Part shown: piece by piece, positions 37,192 through 46,121 of the stretch
How positions within the stretch are numbered: the stretch's first letter is position 1
Layout: every line of letters starts with the position of its first letter
Source: Caulobacter flavus
GTDB taxonomy: Bacteria; Pseudomonadota; Alphaproteobacteria; Caulobacterales; Caulobacteraceae
DNA length: 64,000 bases
Direction: 5' to 3'
Assembly: GCF_003722335.1 (NCBI RefSeq)
Contig: NZ_CP026100.1
Coordinates: forward strand, 2,454,001 to 2,518,000
Made by a program: the position numbers and the translations under genes
The notes under the pieces: model-generated
Databases searched by the model: none
What the model saw: the letters and a program-made list of their open reading frames with translations, nothing else
What the model was told of the DNA's origin: nothing

Positions 37192-38385
37192 GTGAACTCG
37201 ATATTTCGTGCGGCCGGCCTCGCGGCGGCCTTGCTGCTGGCCGGTTGCGGGACCTTGTCGCGGCCGCCCGAGGGCGTGGTCCGGGTCGCGCCGGAAGCGG
37301 TGATCCCCACGGCCGATCCGCGCATCGTCGCCAGCGACGCCGGGCCGGTGCGGCTGCTCGAACGGCAGATCATGGGCGAGCCGGGGCAGGGGCCGACAGC
37401 GATCCTGGCCCTGTCGGGCGGCGGAGCGAACGGCGCCTATGGCGCGGGCGTGCTGACGGGTTGGACGCTGAGCGGCCGGCGACCCGAGTTCCGCATCGTC
37501 ACGGGCGTCAGCACCGGCGCCCTGGCCGCGCCGTTCGCCTTCCTGGGACCCAGCTGGGATCCGCAGCTGGCGGCCGCCTATTCCGACGGCGGGGCCAAGG
37601 ACATCCTGGCCTGGCGGCAGCTGGCCACCTTCGCCTCGCCCAGCCTCTACAGCAGCTCGGCCCTGCGCAAGCTGGTCGACCGGGCGGTGACGCCGCAGAT
37701 GCTGACCGCCATCGCCGCCGAGCACGGCAAGGGCCGGCGCCTGCTGGTTGCCACCACCAATCTCGACAGCGAGGAGACGGTGATCTGGGACATGGGCCTG
37801 ATCGCCAGGCAGGGCGGGCCGCAGGGGCTGAAGCTGTTCAAGGACGTGCTGACCGCTTCGGCCAGCATCCCGGGCGTGTTCCCGCCGGTGCTGATCGCCG
37901 GCCGCGCCAAGGACGGGCGGATCATCCAGGAGATGCACGTCGACGGCGGGGTCAACACGCCGTTCCTGGCCGTGCCCGAGAGCCTGGTCCTGTGGAGCCG
38001 CCCGGCCGGGGCCGTCGGGGCCGGCTCGATCTTCGTGCTGGTCAACGGCCAGCTGGGCCGTCGCGACGCGGTCACCGCCGGCAAGCTGACGGCGATCCTC
38101 AAGCGCAGCTACGACAGCGGCAGCAAGGCCTCGACCCGCGCGCACCTGGCCGCCAACGCCGCCTTCGCCCAGCGTAACGGCCTGGCCTTCCGCGTGGCCG
38201 CGGTGCCCGACGACGCGCAGGCCAACAGCCTGGACTTCAGCGAGGCGGCCATGCGCCGCCTGTTCGACCTGGGCCGCGAGCAGGGACGTTCGGGCAAGGC
38301 CTGGGGCGACTGGAAGCCGGCGGAGGCCGAGAAGGCGGCGGCGACCGGACTGATCGTCATCGACGCGCCGCCGGCGCGGCGGTAG
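37192..38385 (+). CDS. Patatin-like phospholipase lipoprotein
   Basis: The 397-residue protein has a lipoprotein signal (LLLAGC, Cys19) and a patatin domain. The oxyanion loop GGGANGAYGAG, the nucleophile elbow GVSTG and the catalytic Asp in DGG (HVDGGVNTPF) are all intact. It likely acts as an acyl hydrolase on membrane lipids from the periplasmic side. The GTG start at 37192 has an AAGGTGAG box. It is followed 27 bp later by a secreted protein gene, probably in one operon. Confidence 0.88.
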   Translation: MNSIFRAAGLAAALLLAGCGTLSRPPEGVVRVAPEAVIPTADPRIVASDAGPVRLLERQIMGEPGQGPTAILALSGGGANGAYGAGVLTGWTLSGRRPEFRIVTGVSTGALAAPFAFLGPSWDPQLAAAYSDGGAKDILAWRQLATFASPSLYSSSALRKLVDRAVTPQMLTAIAAEHGKGRRLLVATTNLDSEETVIWDMGLIARQGGPQGLKLFKDVLTASASIPGVFPPVLIAGRAKDGRIIQEMHVDGGVNTPFLAVPESLVLWSRPAGAVGAGSIFVLVNGQLGRRDAVTAGKLTAILKRSYDSGSKASTRAHLAANAAFAQRNGLAFRVAAVPDDAQANSLDFSEAAMRRLFDLGREQGRSGKAWGDWKPAEAEKAAATGLIVIDAPPARR

Positions 38386-38412
38386 CGTCGGGCGGCCAGG
38401 GGAGGGAAGGAC

Positions 38413-39183
38413 ATGAGGCGCTTGGGGATCGCGCTCGCGGCCGGGCTGGCCGCGCTGTATGCGGGAGCGGCCGCCGCCGACGTGGTGATCGCGCCCGCCG
38501 AGGGCTTCACCAATGTCGAGCCGCTGGGCCGCCTGACCCTCAGCCGAGCCTACGGCCCCAAGCCGGGCAAGACCTGCGTGGCCGACGGCGCCGGGGCGGC
38601 CGGGTGCCGGCTGGTCGCGGCGGCCGCCGAATGGTCGCCGGCCGATCTGCCCGTGACGGTGGAGCTCGAACGGCGGGGCGACGGGCTTGCGCTCCTGCTG
38701 TCGACCCGCTTGCAGGATCCCAGAGCGCGCGCGGCCTGCTGGTCGCGGCGTGAGCTTTCCACGGCTGAAGCGTCGCGCCCCGAGCGGACTTGGGCGGCGA
38801 TAGAGGCCGGTCTCGACGCCTGGAGCCGGGACTGCGCGGTGGTGCGGACGCTCGACGCCGAGACGGTGGGCCTGGCCTTCCGCGAGGCGCGGGCCGACTT
38901 TGTCCGGGCGCACGCGGTGCTGCGCGGCGTGCGCGGGCTGCCCGACACGCCGGCGGAAATGAGCGTCGGCTCGTTCTTTCCGCCGAAGGTCAGCCAGGCC
39001 CTGCTGGATGCGGTGGCCGTGGCGTGCGGCGGGCCGCCCGGCCAGGCGAGGCTGGAGGCCGACGGCGCGATCGCCTGGGACTTTGACCGCAACGCGGTCT
39101 ACGGCGCGGATGGCGCGCGTCCGTTCGGCGTCTGCGTGGACGACCAGATCCGCTACTATCCCGGCTATCGGCGCGGCAACTAG
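38413..39183 (+). CDS. Exported protein of unknown function
   Basis: The 256-residue protein has a signal peptide (1-22, GAAAA) and a mature region with several cysteines (KTCVADG, GCRLV, AACWSRR, RDCAVV, VACGGPP, GVCVDD), suggesting disulphides. I recognise no domain. It begins with an AGGGAAGG box just after the patatin gene, so the two are likely co-expressed, but no functional link can be claimed. Its stop meets the stop of the convergent TonB-like gene. Confidence 0.7.
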   Translation: MRRLGIALAAGLAALYAGAAAADVVIAPAEGFTNVEPLGRLTLSRAYGPKPGKTCVADGAGAAGCRLVAAAAEWSPADLPVTVELERRGDGLALLLSTRLQDPRARAACWSRRELSTAEASRPERTWAAIEAGLDAWSRDCAVVRTLDAETVGLAFREARADFVRAHAVLRGVRGLPDTPAEMSVGSFFPPKVSQALLDAVAVACGGPPGQARLEADGAIAWDFDRNAVYGADGARPFGVCVDDQIRYYPGYRRGN

Positions 39184-39184
39184 A

Positions 39185-39988
39185 TCAGGCGCCGCGTCGC
39201 CGCGTTCCCGGCGCGAACAGCAGGTCCGACCAGCGCCAGGAGGCGTCGCCCAGCGCCAGGCGCGGGGCGCCGGGACCGTCGGCCAGGCTGACGACCACCA
39301 GGCCCCGCATCGGATCGGCGCGGCAGGCGGCCGGGGCGAAGCCGACTTCCATGATGATCGCCTCGCGCACGCCGGCCAGGCCCCGGCCGACCTGGTTGGG
39401 GCTCTGCAGCCACTTGCCGTTCCAGATCAGCACCGCCTTGCCCGAGGCCGCGGCCTCGCCGTGGGCGGCCGCCAGGGCGCTGCGGACGCGCGGGTTTCGG
39501 CGCAGGGCCGCCTGCAGCCGGCGCACCATGTCGCAGCTGGTGCCGTCGCCCGAGCCGTTCCCCGATCCCGTGCCGACCGTCGTGGCGCCGGCCAGCTCGG
39601 CCTCGCCCAGTTCGGCGGCCATCATCGTGGTGTCGGCGGGCGTTGCAGGCAGGGGCTCGACGTCGGGCGGGCGCACGGCCGGCCGGGCGGTCTGCTTGGG
39701 CGGCTTGGGATCGGGTTTGGGCGGGGCGGGCGAGGGCGGCCGCGCGGGCTTGGAGTCGGGTTTGGGCTCCGGCGCGGGCGGCTTGGGTTCGGGCGGCGGC
39801 GGCGGAGGAGGGGGCTGCACCAGGTCGACCGCGAATGGCTCGGGCTCTGGCGGGCGCGGCTCGCCCTGGGCCATCAGCACCGCGACCAGCACGGCCGCAT
39901 GCGCCCCGATGCTGAACAGGCCAGCCGCCAGCTTCGTCGCGCGCGAAGTGCGGCGGCGTTGCGGAGGGTCGAGCAGCGGTCGTAGCAT
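39185..39988 (-). CDS. TonB-like proline-rich energy-transducer-type protein
   Basis: The protein is about 267 residues. The N-terminus is basic, followed by one membrane helix (about 20-40), then a long Pro/Lys/Glu linker (about 43-115) including a run of eight prolines at 59-66, the layout of TonB. The C-terminal domain (about 145-267) contains CDMVRRLQAALRRNP and IIMEVGFAPAACRAD but lacks an obvious YP motif of classical TonB. It may be a divergent TonB or TolA-like spanning protein. Start choice is uncertain: ATG 39988 is used, with ATG 40024 and GTG 40039 also in frame. Confidence 0.7.
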   Translation of the reverse strand: MLRPLLDPPQRRRTSRATKLAAGLFSIGAHAAVLVAVLMAQGEPRPPEPEPFAVDLVQPPPPPPPPEPKPPAPEPKPDSKPARPPSPAPPKPDPKPPKQTARPAVRPPDVEPLPATPADTTMMAAELGEAELAGATTVGTGSGNGSGDGTSCDMVRRLQAALRRNPRVRSALAAAHGEAAASGKAVLIWNGKWLQSPNQVGRGLAGVREAIIMEVGFAPAACRADPMRGLVVVSLADGPGAPRLALGDASWRWSDLLFAPGTRRRGA

Positions 39989-40119
39989 CGGGCGTCCGTC
40001 GCGGGCGCCGGAACGCCGGCGCATCGTGCAGGTGAGCACTTCCCCGCGTCAGGATCGTGGCGGGCGCCGCCCCGATGCGGCCCCGATGTGTCCATGGGGC
40101 CTAACGGGGCGGCCTGAGG

Positions 40120-40455
40120 TCAGCCGGCGACGGGTACGACCTCGATGGCCAGCGGCGCGCCGCCGGCGGCGATGGCCAGCAGGCGGTCGACATTGGGGTG
40201 CGCGCCGGGGTTTTCGCGCGCGTCGTCCGTGTGCTCGGCGAAGACGGCCAGGCCGTGCTCGGCGGCCTTGGCGTCCAGCGCGCCGAAGGCCTGCTTCAGA
40301 TACTGGTAGACGGCGACCGAGCCCTTCTTGCCCGGCTGGTTCTCGATGCTGGCGACCACGGTCGCGTCGGCGTCGACCAGGTCGACGCGCTGCACGCCGT
40401 CGATGGCCGGAAGCTGCTGAAGGTTGTCCTTGAAGGTCGCGCTGGGCTGGATCAT
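40120..40455 (-). CDS. DUF2322-family protein
   Basis: The 111-residue soluble protein matches, from memory, the DUF2322 pattern (MIQPSATFKDNLQQLPAIDG start, NQPGKKGS centre, AHPNVDRLL end). It has no signal or membrane segment. No function is known. It is oriented as icd and follows it, separated by the icd terminator. Confidence 0.7.
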   Translation of the reverse strand: MIQPSATFKDNLQQLPAIDGVQRVDLVDADATVVASIENQPGKKGSVAVYQYLKQAFGALDAKAAEHGLAVFAEHTDDARENPGAHPNVDRLLAIAAGGAPLAIEVVPVAG

Positions 40456-40520
40456 CGCCGGCTTTCTCGAGTTTCGGAGCGGGGCGGGCCTTTAGCACCC
40501 CGCGCCGATGTCGGGCCAAA

Positions 40521-40550
40521 GAAAAAGGCCCTCCCGGGAGGGAGGGCCTT
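40521..40550 (-). terminator. Rho-independent terminator of icd
   Basis: Read on the minus strand, a 9-bp stem (AGGCCCTCC/GGAGGGCCT) with a 6-nt loop is followed by TTTTTCTTT. It lies 26 bp after the icd stop, which makes it a classical intrinsic terminator. Confidence 0.9.
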
Positions 40551-40575
40551 CGTCCTTGACGGAAGGTCGGTCGCC

Positions 40576-41790
40576 TTAGGCGGCCATGGCCTTCTGCAGG
40601 TTCTCGTCGATCTTGTCGAGGAAGCCTTCGGTGGTCAGCCAGCCTTGCTTGTCGCCGACCAGCAGGGCCAGGTCCTTGGTCATGAAGCCGCTTTCGACGG
40701 TGTCGATGCAGACCTTTTCCAGGGTGGCGGCGAACTTGGCCAGTTCCTGGTTGTCGTCGAGCTTGGCGCGGTGGGCCAGGCCACGGGTCCAGGCGAAGAT
40801 CGAGGCGATCGAGTTGGTCGAGGTCGACTCGCCCTTCTGGTGCTGGCGGTAGTGACGGGTCACCGTGCCGTGGGCGGCTTCGGCTTCCACGGTCTTGCCG
40901 TCCGGCGTCATCAGCACCGAGGTCATCAGGCCCAGCGAGCCGAAGCCCTGCGCCACGATGTCCGACTGCACGTCGCCGTCGTAGTTCTTGCAGGCCCAGA
41001 CGTAGCCGCCCGACCACTTCAGCGCCGAGGCGACCATGTCGTCGATCAGGCGGTGCTCGTAGTGGATGCCCAGCGCCTTGAACTGTTTGGCGTAGTGCTC
41101 GTCGTAGACTTCCTGGAACAGGTCCTTGAAGCGGCCGTCATAGGCCTTGAGGATCGTGTTCTTGGTCGACAGGTAGACCGGGTACTTGCGGTTCAGGCCG
41201 TAGGCGAACGAGGCGTGGGCGAACTCGCGGATCGACTCGTCGATGTTGTACATGGCCATGGCCACGCCCGAACCCGGAGCCTTGTAGACTTCGTGCTCGA
41301 TGGTCTCGCCGTCTTCGCCGACGAACTTGATCGTCAGGGTGCCCTTGCCGGGGAACTTGAAGTCGGTGGCGCGGTATTGGTCGCCGAAGGCGTGACGGCC
41401 GACGATGATCGGCTGGGTCCAGCCCGGCACCAGGCGCGGCACGTTCTGGCAGATGATCGGCTCACGGAAGATCACGCCGCCCAGGATGTTGCGGATCGTG
41501 CCGTTCGGCGACTTCCACATCTTCTTGAGGTTGAACTCGGTGACGCGCTGCTCGTCCGGGGTGATGGTGGCGCACTTCACGGCCACGCCGTGCTTCTTGG
41601 TGGCCTCGGCGGCGTCGATCGTCACCTGGTCGTTGGTGGCGTCGCGGTTCTCGACCGACAGGTCGTAGTAGTCCAGTTCCAGGTCCAGATACGGGAAGAT
41701 CAGCTTATCCTTGATGAGCTTCCAGATGATCCGGGTCATTTCGTCGCCGTCCATGTCGACGACGGGATTGGCGACTTTGATCTTGGCCAT
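40576..41790 (-). CDS. icd: NADP-dependent isocitrate dehydrogenase
   Basis: The 404-residue enzyme is of the eukaryote-like homodimeric class common in alphaproteobacteria. It converts isocitrate to 2-oxoglutarate with NADPH formation in the TCA cycle. Recognisable blocks are [14 protein letters not shown] at the start, the [12 protein letters not shown] substrate region, NYDGDVQSD as the metal/substrate Asp motif, and [13 protein letters not shown] for NADP binding. The ATG at 41790 has GAGGAAG 8 nt upstream. Upstream in-frame codons to 41949 are open but lack similarity. A clear terminator follows. Confidence 0.98.
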   Translation of the reverse strand: MAKIKVANPVVDMDGDEMTRIIWKLIKDKLIFPYLDLELDYYDLSVENRDATNDQVTIDAAEATKKHGVAVKCATITPDEQRVTEFNLKKMWKSPNGTIRNILGGVIFREPIICQNVPRLVPGWTQPIIVGRHAFGDQYRATDFKFPGKGTLTIKFVGEDGETIEHEVYKAPGSGVAMAMYNIDESIREFAHASFAYGLNRKYPVYLSTKNTILKAYDGRFKDLFQEVYDEHYAKQFKALGIHYEHRLIDDMVASALKWSGGYVWACKNYDGDVQSDIVAQGFGSLGLMTSVLMTPDGKTVEAEAAHGTVTRHYRQHQKGESTSTNSIASIFAWTRGLAHRAKLDDNQELAKFAATLEKVCIDTVESGFMTKDLALLVGDKQGWLTTEGFLDKIDENLQKAMAA

Positions 41791-42021
41791 TGCGGGGTCT
41801 TCCTCTCGCGGTGGCGCGCTCTGACGCTCGGCGCACAGGGCCGGAACGTGGCGCGGACGGCGAGCCCTATAGACTGTTGCGGCCGCTGGGGAAAGGCTGC
41901 GTGGTGCGGCGTCCGGCGGTCGAGCGCGGCATTCCACCGCAGGCGACATGAAGTCCGCAGCGCCCTAATGGGTTGAGGCTGCGCCGGACGTCCCGCGTGG
42001 GGACGAGAGTGGGGAGAGGGT

Positions 42022-44541
42022 TTGAACAACTTGTGGCGTCATACGGGCGTGATGTCGCCCCTTGCGCGCCGGTTGCTGGCCTTCGCCGCCCTGCTGTCGA
42101 TCGCCGTGACGGGGCTGGTCACGGCCGTCACCTTCTATTTCGTGCAGCAGAGCGCCGCCGAGACCCAGATGCGGCACCTGGCCGAGTATGTGGGCGAGCG
42201 GGTCAAGACCGAGGACCGCCTGTTCTCGGACCTCGTCAAGGTTCACGACGCCGCCAGCCTGGCCCTGATGCGCCGCCTGCGCGAGATCGAGCCCGACATC
42301 GACGGCCAGTTCGACCTGCTGTTCCCCGAGTTCGGCGACGGCACGCGCCGCACCGCGCCGCGCCTCTACGACGGCGGCCGCACCGGCAACCACTACGTCT
42401 ACGGCATCGGCGGCTTCGTGCCCGAGGCCAGGGAGCTGACCCGCGAGGACAAGGCCCTGATGGTGGCGGCCATGGAGGTCGTCGCCAACGCCGGCGAGAC
42501 CGAGATCGGCCACTACGACAACTTCTACTTCTTCACGCCGCAGACCCGGCTGGTGATGTTCGGGCCCAAGCGCAGGGACCGGCTGCTCTACTACAGGCAG
42601 GAGGCGCCGCCGAGCCTGGACATCGCCCAGGAGGAGATGAGCCAGCTGACCCTGCCGGCCAACAATCCGCAGCGGGTGATGAAGTGCACCAAGCTGCGCA
42701 AGCTGATCTCCAACCCGAACGGCCGGGGGCTGAACGCGGCCTGCGTGACGCCGTTCGACATCGGCGAGCGGCACGTGGGCGCCTGGGGCACCAGCCTGTC
42801 GCTGGACTCCTTCCTGCTGCGGGCGGTCGGCGACGCCCTGCCTGGCGGCCAGAACATGATCGTCTCGTCCGACGGCGATCTGATCGCCGCGCCGGGTCTG
42901 GCGGCTGACGGCGTGGTCGACGCCGCCCAGCTGGCCAAGGTGCAGTCGCGCGAGCGGGTGTCGGACCTGGTCGCCCAGATCCGCAGGCACGGCGGCGACG
43001 TCGGCGCGCTGCGCGACCGCACCGGCGACCGGGTCGTGGCCTATGGCCGGATGAAGGAGCCCGACTGGTACTTCCTGATGACCTTCCGTTCGGACCAGAT
43101 CGTCTGGAACGCGGTCAAGACGGCCTCGTGGGTGCTGCTGTTCGGCGTGATCGGCGTCCTGGCCCAGCTCTTCCTGCTCTATCGGCTGATGTCCCGCGAG
43201 GTGGTGGCGCCCCTGAGGGGCCTCGGCGAAGCGCACCGCGCCGACGACGGCGAGACGGCCGCCCGCATCGAGGCTCGCGGCGACGAGATCGGCGCCCTGG
43301 CCCGCGCCCTGCGCAAGCAGAGGGAAGTGCACGAGGAGCTGCTGCGCTCGCTGGAGGTGCGGGTGGCCGAGCGCACCCGCGAGCTGGAGACGGCCAACCA
43401 GGCCAAGTCGGTGTTCCTGGCCAATATGAGCCACGAGCTGCGCACGCCGCTGAACGGGGTGATCGCCGTCGGCGACCGCCTCGCCGAGGAGACCGATCCG
43501 GCCCGCCGGCGCGAGCTGGCCGCCCTGGTGGCCTCGTCGGGCCGACTGCTCGAGCAGGTGCTGGGCGACATCCTTGACGTCTCCAAGATCGAGGCCGGCG
43601 AGTTCCAGCTGACCTTCGCGCCCTTCGACCTGGAAAGCCTGGTCGGCGGCATGGCCGAGCTGCATCGCGCCTCGGCCGAGGCCAAGGGGCTGGCCTTCTC
43701 GTGGTCGGTCACCCCGGAGGCGGCCGGCCGTTACGACGGCGACGCCGGCCGCATCAGCCAGATCCTGTCGAACCTGCTGGGCAACGCGGTGAAGTTCACC
43801 AGCGTCGGCGGCGTCGACCTGTCGGTAGAGAAGGTGGGCGAGCTGATCCGCTTCAGCATCAGCGACACCGGCGTCGGCTTCGACGACGCCGTGCGCGAGC
43901 GGCTGTTCAAGCGCTTCGTCCAGGCCGACCAGTCGATCACCCGCCAGTTCGGCGGCACGGGCCTGGGGCTGTCGATCTGCGCGGCCCTGGCCGAGATGAT
44001 GGGCGGTTCGATCGACGCCCGGGCGGTGGTCGGACGCGGGGCGACCTTCGTCGTCGAACTGCCGCTGCAGCCCTCTACCGAAAGCCTCGCCAGCGATCAC
44101 GCCGACGACGAGGGGCCAGTGTCGCTGGAGGGCATGCGGGTGCTGGTGGCCGAGGACCATCCGGGCAACCGCAAGGTCGTGGAGATCGTGCTGGAGCCCT
44201 TCGGCGTCGACCTGACCATGGTCGAGGACGGCGAGGCGGCGCTGCGGGCCCTCGAGGCCCAGCCGTTCGACGCGGTGCTGATGGACATGCAGATGCCGGT
44301 GATGGACGGGCTGACCGCCACCCGCGAGTTGAGGGCGCGCGAGGCGGCGGCCGACGCCGACCCGATCCTGGTGATCATGCTCACCGCCAACGCCATGGAC
44401 GAGCATATCGCGGCCGCCCACGCCGCCGGGGCCGACCTGCACGTGGCCAAGCCGCTCAATCCGGGCCTGCTGGTCCAGGCCCTGGCCTCGGCGCGGCATC
44501 GCGCCGCGATCCACGACCTCGCCTCAAGGCTTGAAGGCTGA
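42022..44541 (+). CDS. Membrane hybrid sensor histidine kinase
   Basis: The 839-residue protein has an N-terminal membrane helix (about 16-40), a large periplasmic sensor region (about 41-365, cache-like in size, with FYFFTPQTRLVMFGPKR), a second helix (about 368-390) and a HAMP-like linker. A HisKA domain with His about 471 (NMSHELRTPLN), an HATPase (NLLGNAVKF, DTGVGFDD, GTGLGLSI) and a C-terminal receiver with Asp about 755 (LMDMQMPVMDG) follow. The TTG start at 42022 has GGAG 5 nt upstream; ATG 42052 is a shorter alternative. No response regulator is adjacent. Confidence 0.92.
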   Translation: MNNLWRHTGVMSPLARRLLAFAALLSIAVTGLVTAVTFYFVQQSAAETQMRHLAEYVGERVKTEDRLFSDLVKVHDAASLALMRRLREIEPDIDGQFDLLFPEFGDGTRRTAPRLYDGGRTGNHYVYGIGGFVPEARELTREDKALMVAAMEVVANAGETEIGHYDNFYFFTPQTRLVMFGPKRRDRLLYYRQEAPPSLDIAQEEMSQLTLPANNPQRVMKCTKLRKLISNPNGRGLNAACVTPFDIGERHVGAWGTSLSLDSFLLRAVGDALPGGQNMIVSSDGDLIAAPGLAADGVVDAAQLAKVQSRERVSDLVAQIRRHGGDVGALRDRTGDRVVAYGRMKEPDWYFLMTFRSDQIVWNAVKTASWVLLFGVIGVLAQLFLLYRLMSREVVAPLRGLGEAHRADDGETAARIEARGDEIGALARALRKQREVHEELLRSLEVRVAERTRELETANQAKSVFLANMSHELRTPLNGVIAVGDRLAEETDPARRRELAALVASSGRLLEQVLGDILDVSKIEAGEFQLTFAPFDLESLVGGMAELHRASAEAKGLAFSWSVTPEAAGRYDGDAGRISQILSNLLGNAVKFTSVGGVDLSVEKVGELIRFSISDTGVGFDDAVRERLFKRFVQADQSITRQFGGTGLGLSICAALAEMMGGSIDARAVVGRGATFVVELPLQPSTESLASDHADDEGPVSLEGMRVLVAEDHPGNRKVVEIVLEPFGVDLTMVEDGEAALRALEAQPFDAVLMDMQMPVMDGLTATRELRAREAAADADPILVIMLTANAMDEHIAAAHAAGADLHVAKPLNPGLLVQALASARHRAAIHDLASRLEG

Positions 44542-44577
44542 GGCCTTAGCAGCTATCTCCCCGGCCACAAACCGAGC

Positions 44578-44654
44578 GAGGCCACGTCCTCCCCCGTCCG
44601 TTTCCGGGCGGGCTTAAGTCCGGGACGGCCCGGCGTTCTTGCAAGGGAACGCCG
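44578..44654 (+). promoter_or_regulatory. Structured 5' leader of gdx: candidate guanidine-II (mini-ykkC-like) riboswitch
   Basis: At 44620-44633 a 5-bp stem CCGGG/CCCGG closes an ACGG tetraloop, the ACGR-loop hairpin diagnostic of guanidine-II riboswitches. Overlapping it, CGGCGTTC (44631-44638) pairs perfectly with GAACGCCG (44647-44654) and would enclose the AAGGGA ribosome binding site, so the two hairpins exclude each other. Upstream are a GAGG/CCTC hairpin with a CCACGT loop (44578-44591) and an 8-bp CCCGTCCG/CGGGCGGG stem. The expected second canonical ACGR loop is not present; its nearest equivalent reads ACGT. The guanidinium exporter downstream supports the call. Confidence 0.45.
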
Positions 44655-44656
44655 TC

Positions 44657-44977
44657 ATGGCTTGGATATTCCTCATCGTCGCCGGCCTGCTGGAAGTGGT
44701 CTGGGCCTTCTTCATGAAGGCCTCGGAAGGCTTCACCAAGCCGTGGCCAAGCATCGCCACCATCGTCTTCATGTTCGCCAGCTTTGGCTTGCTGTCGCTG
44801 TCGATGAAGGCGCTGCCGCTGGGCACGGCCTACACCATCTGGACCGGTATCGGCGCGGTCGGCGCCTTCGTCGTCGGCGTCGCGGTGTTGGGCGAACAAC
44901 TCAGCGTCACGCGGGTGATCGCCGCCGTGCTGATCGTCAGCGGCCTGGTGCTGATGAAGCTGTCGTCGTCGCACTGA
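44657..44977 (+). CDS. gdx: Guanidinium exporter of the SMR family (Gdx/SugE type)
   Basis: The 106-residue protein has four membrane helices and functions as an antiparallel dimer exchanging guanidinium for protons. The Gdx subtype pattern is clear: essential Glu in GLLEVVWAFFMK, then LPLGTAYTIWTGIGAVG and the closing SGLVLMKLSS. This is the Gdx rather than the EmrE multidrug signature. The ATG at 44657 has AAGGGA upstream, placed inside the leader hairpin. It ends 16 bp from the convergent lactamase-fold gene. Confidence 0.92.
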   Translation: MAWIFLIVAGLLEVVWAFFMKASEGFTKPWPSIATIVFMFASFGLLSLSMKALPLGTAYTIWTGIGAVGAFVVGVAVLGEQLSVTRVIAAVLIVSGLVLMKLSSSH

Positions 44978-44993
44978 CGGGGCGGAGGGGCGC

Positions 44994-46025
44994 CTAGCGT
45001 CCGCCCTTCTCCGCCGCCTGCAGCACCGTCCGCATGACCTCCAGGACCAGGGCGTCGCGGTCGCTCTCCTCTAGCGGCGAGGCCTTGAGGAATATGGCCA
45101 GCGCGAAGCGGCGGCCGTCCTTCAGTCGGACCATGGCCAGGGTGTTGTCGGCCGCCGTCAGGCCCAGGTCCCAGGACGTGGCCGAGGTGATGGCCGCCAG
45201 GCGCGCGCCGGCGGGCAGGGCGGGGCGCAGGCGATCGCCGGCGGCGGCCTCCATAATCCGGAGCAGGCGGCGGCGTCCCTCCTGGCCGCTCAGTTCGCCC
45301 TGGTTCAGCGCTTCCAGGAAGCGCACCGCGGCCAGGGGCGTGGTGGTGTCGTGCGGATCGGCCAGATAGTCCCGCCAGGCCTTGCGCCGGGTCGCCTCGG
45401 GCGTGGCCAGCACCGCCTTGCGCCAGGCCTGCCCGCGCCAGTCGGCCCGAAACGAGGCCGTGCCGGTCTGCTCGGGCGTCAGCTGGCGGGCGTAGCGGTC
45501 GACGCGGAAGTTCTCGACCTTCTTCAGGTCCAGCCAGGCGGTGACCGCGCCAGGGCCGCCGATCCGCTTCATCAGCACGTCGGCGGCGGTGTTGTCGCCG
45601 CCGGCCACGGCGCGCTTGAGCAGGTCCTCCACCGTCCAGCGCCGCCGGCCCGGCCAGGCGTCGGCCACGCCGCTGGGCGGCGGCGACAGGTCGACGTCGT
45701 CGATGGTCAGAGTCTCGCGCAGCGACAGGGCCTTGGCCTCGACCTCGGCCAGCACCGCCGCGCCCAGCGCCGCCGTCCAGATCCCGGCCAGCGGGAACAG
45801 CTGCTCGCCGGCCACGGCGGCCCGCTGGGCGGTGGATAGGTCCTGCACCGCCACGCCCAGGTCGCCGGGGCGGGCGCGCTCGGCGATTGCGGTCAGCTTG
45901 TGGCTCATCGCCTCGTGGTCGAAGGTGGGATCTTCCTGGCCGGCCAGCGGCGGCTCGCGACAGGCCGACAGGGCCGCCGGCACGGCGGAAACGGCGAGGG
46001 CGGCGAGCAGGGCGCGGCGGTGCAT
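44994..46025 (-). CDS. Class A beta-lactamase-fold lipoprotein, catalytically degenerate
   Basis: The 343-residue protein has a lipoprotein signal (ALSAC, Cys22). The C-terminal half follows class A beta-lactamases closely (DPHDTTTP, then a GLTAADNTLAMVRLKDG block). The active-site residues are lost: the SxxK motif reads GIWT (Gly81, Thr84), SDN reads GDN (143-145), the omega-loop Glu position reads Ala179 in RVDRYARQL, and KTG reads TSA (280-282). It is therefore unlikely to hydrolyse beta-lactams. The reading frame is intact and well coded, so it is a maintained pseudoenzyme rather than a decaying gene. A ligand-binding or regulatory role is inference. Confidence 0.85.
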   Translation of the reverse strand: MHRRALLAALAVSAVPAALSACREPPLAGQEDPTFDHEAMSHKLTAIAERARPGDLGVAVQDLSTAQRAAVAGEQLFPLAGIWTAALGAAVLAEVEAKALSLRETLTIDDVDLSPPPSGVADAWPGRRRWTVEDLLKRAVAGGDNTAADVLMKRIGGPGAVTAWLDLKKVENFRVDRYARQLTPEQTGTASFRADWRGQAWRKAVLATPEATRRKAWRDYLADPHDTTTPLAAVRFLEALNQGELSGQEGRRRLLRIMEAAAGDRLRPALPAGARLAAITSATSWDLGLTAADNTLAMVRLKDGRRFALAIFLKASPLEESDRDALVLEVMRTVLQAAEKGGR

Positions 46026-46121
46026 CGGGTTCGAAAGCCTCCAAAGCGTGAGCGCAGGCTAAACGCGCCAGACTGCTGTTCGGACTTGCGTCAAAGTATG
46101 GCTCGACGGCAAAGGACGCCC

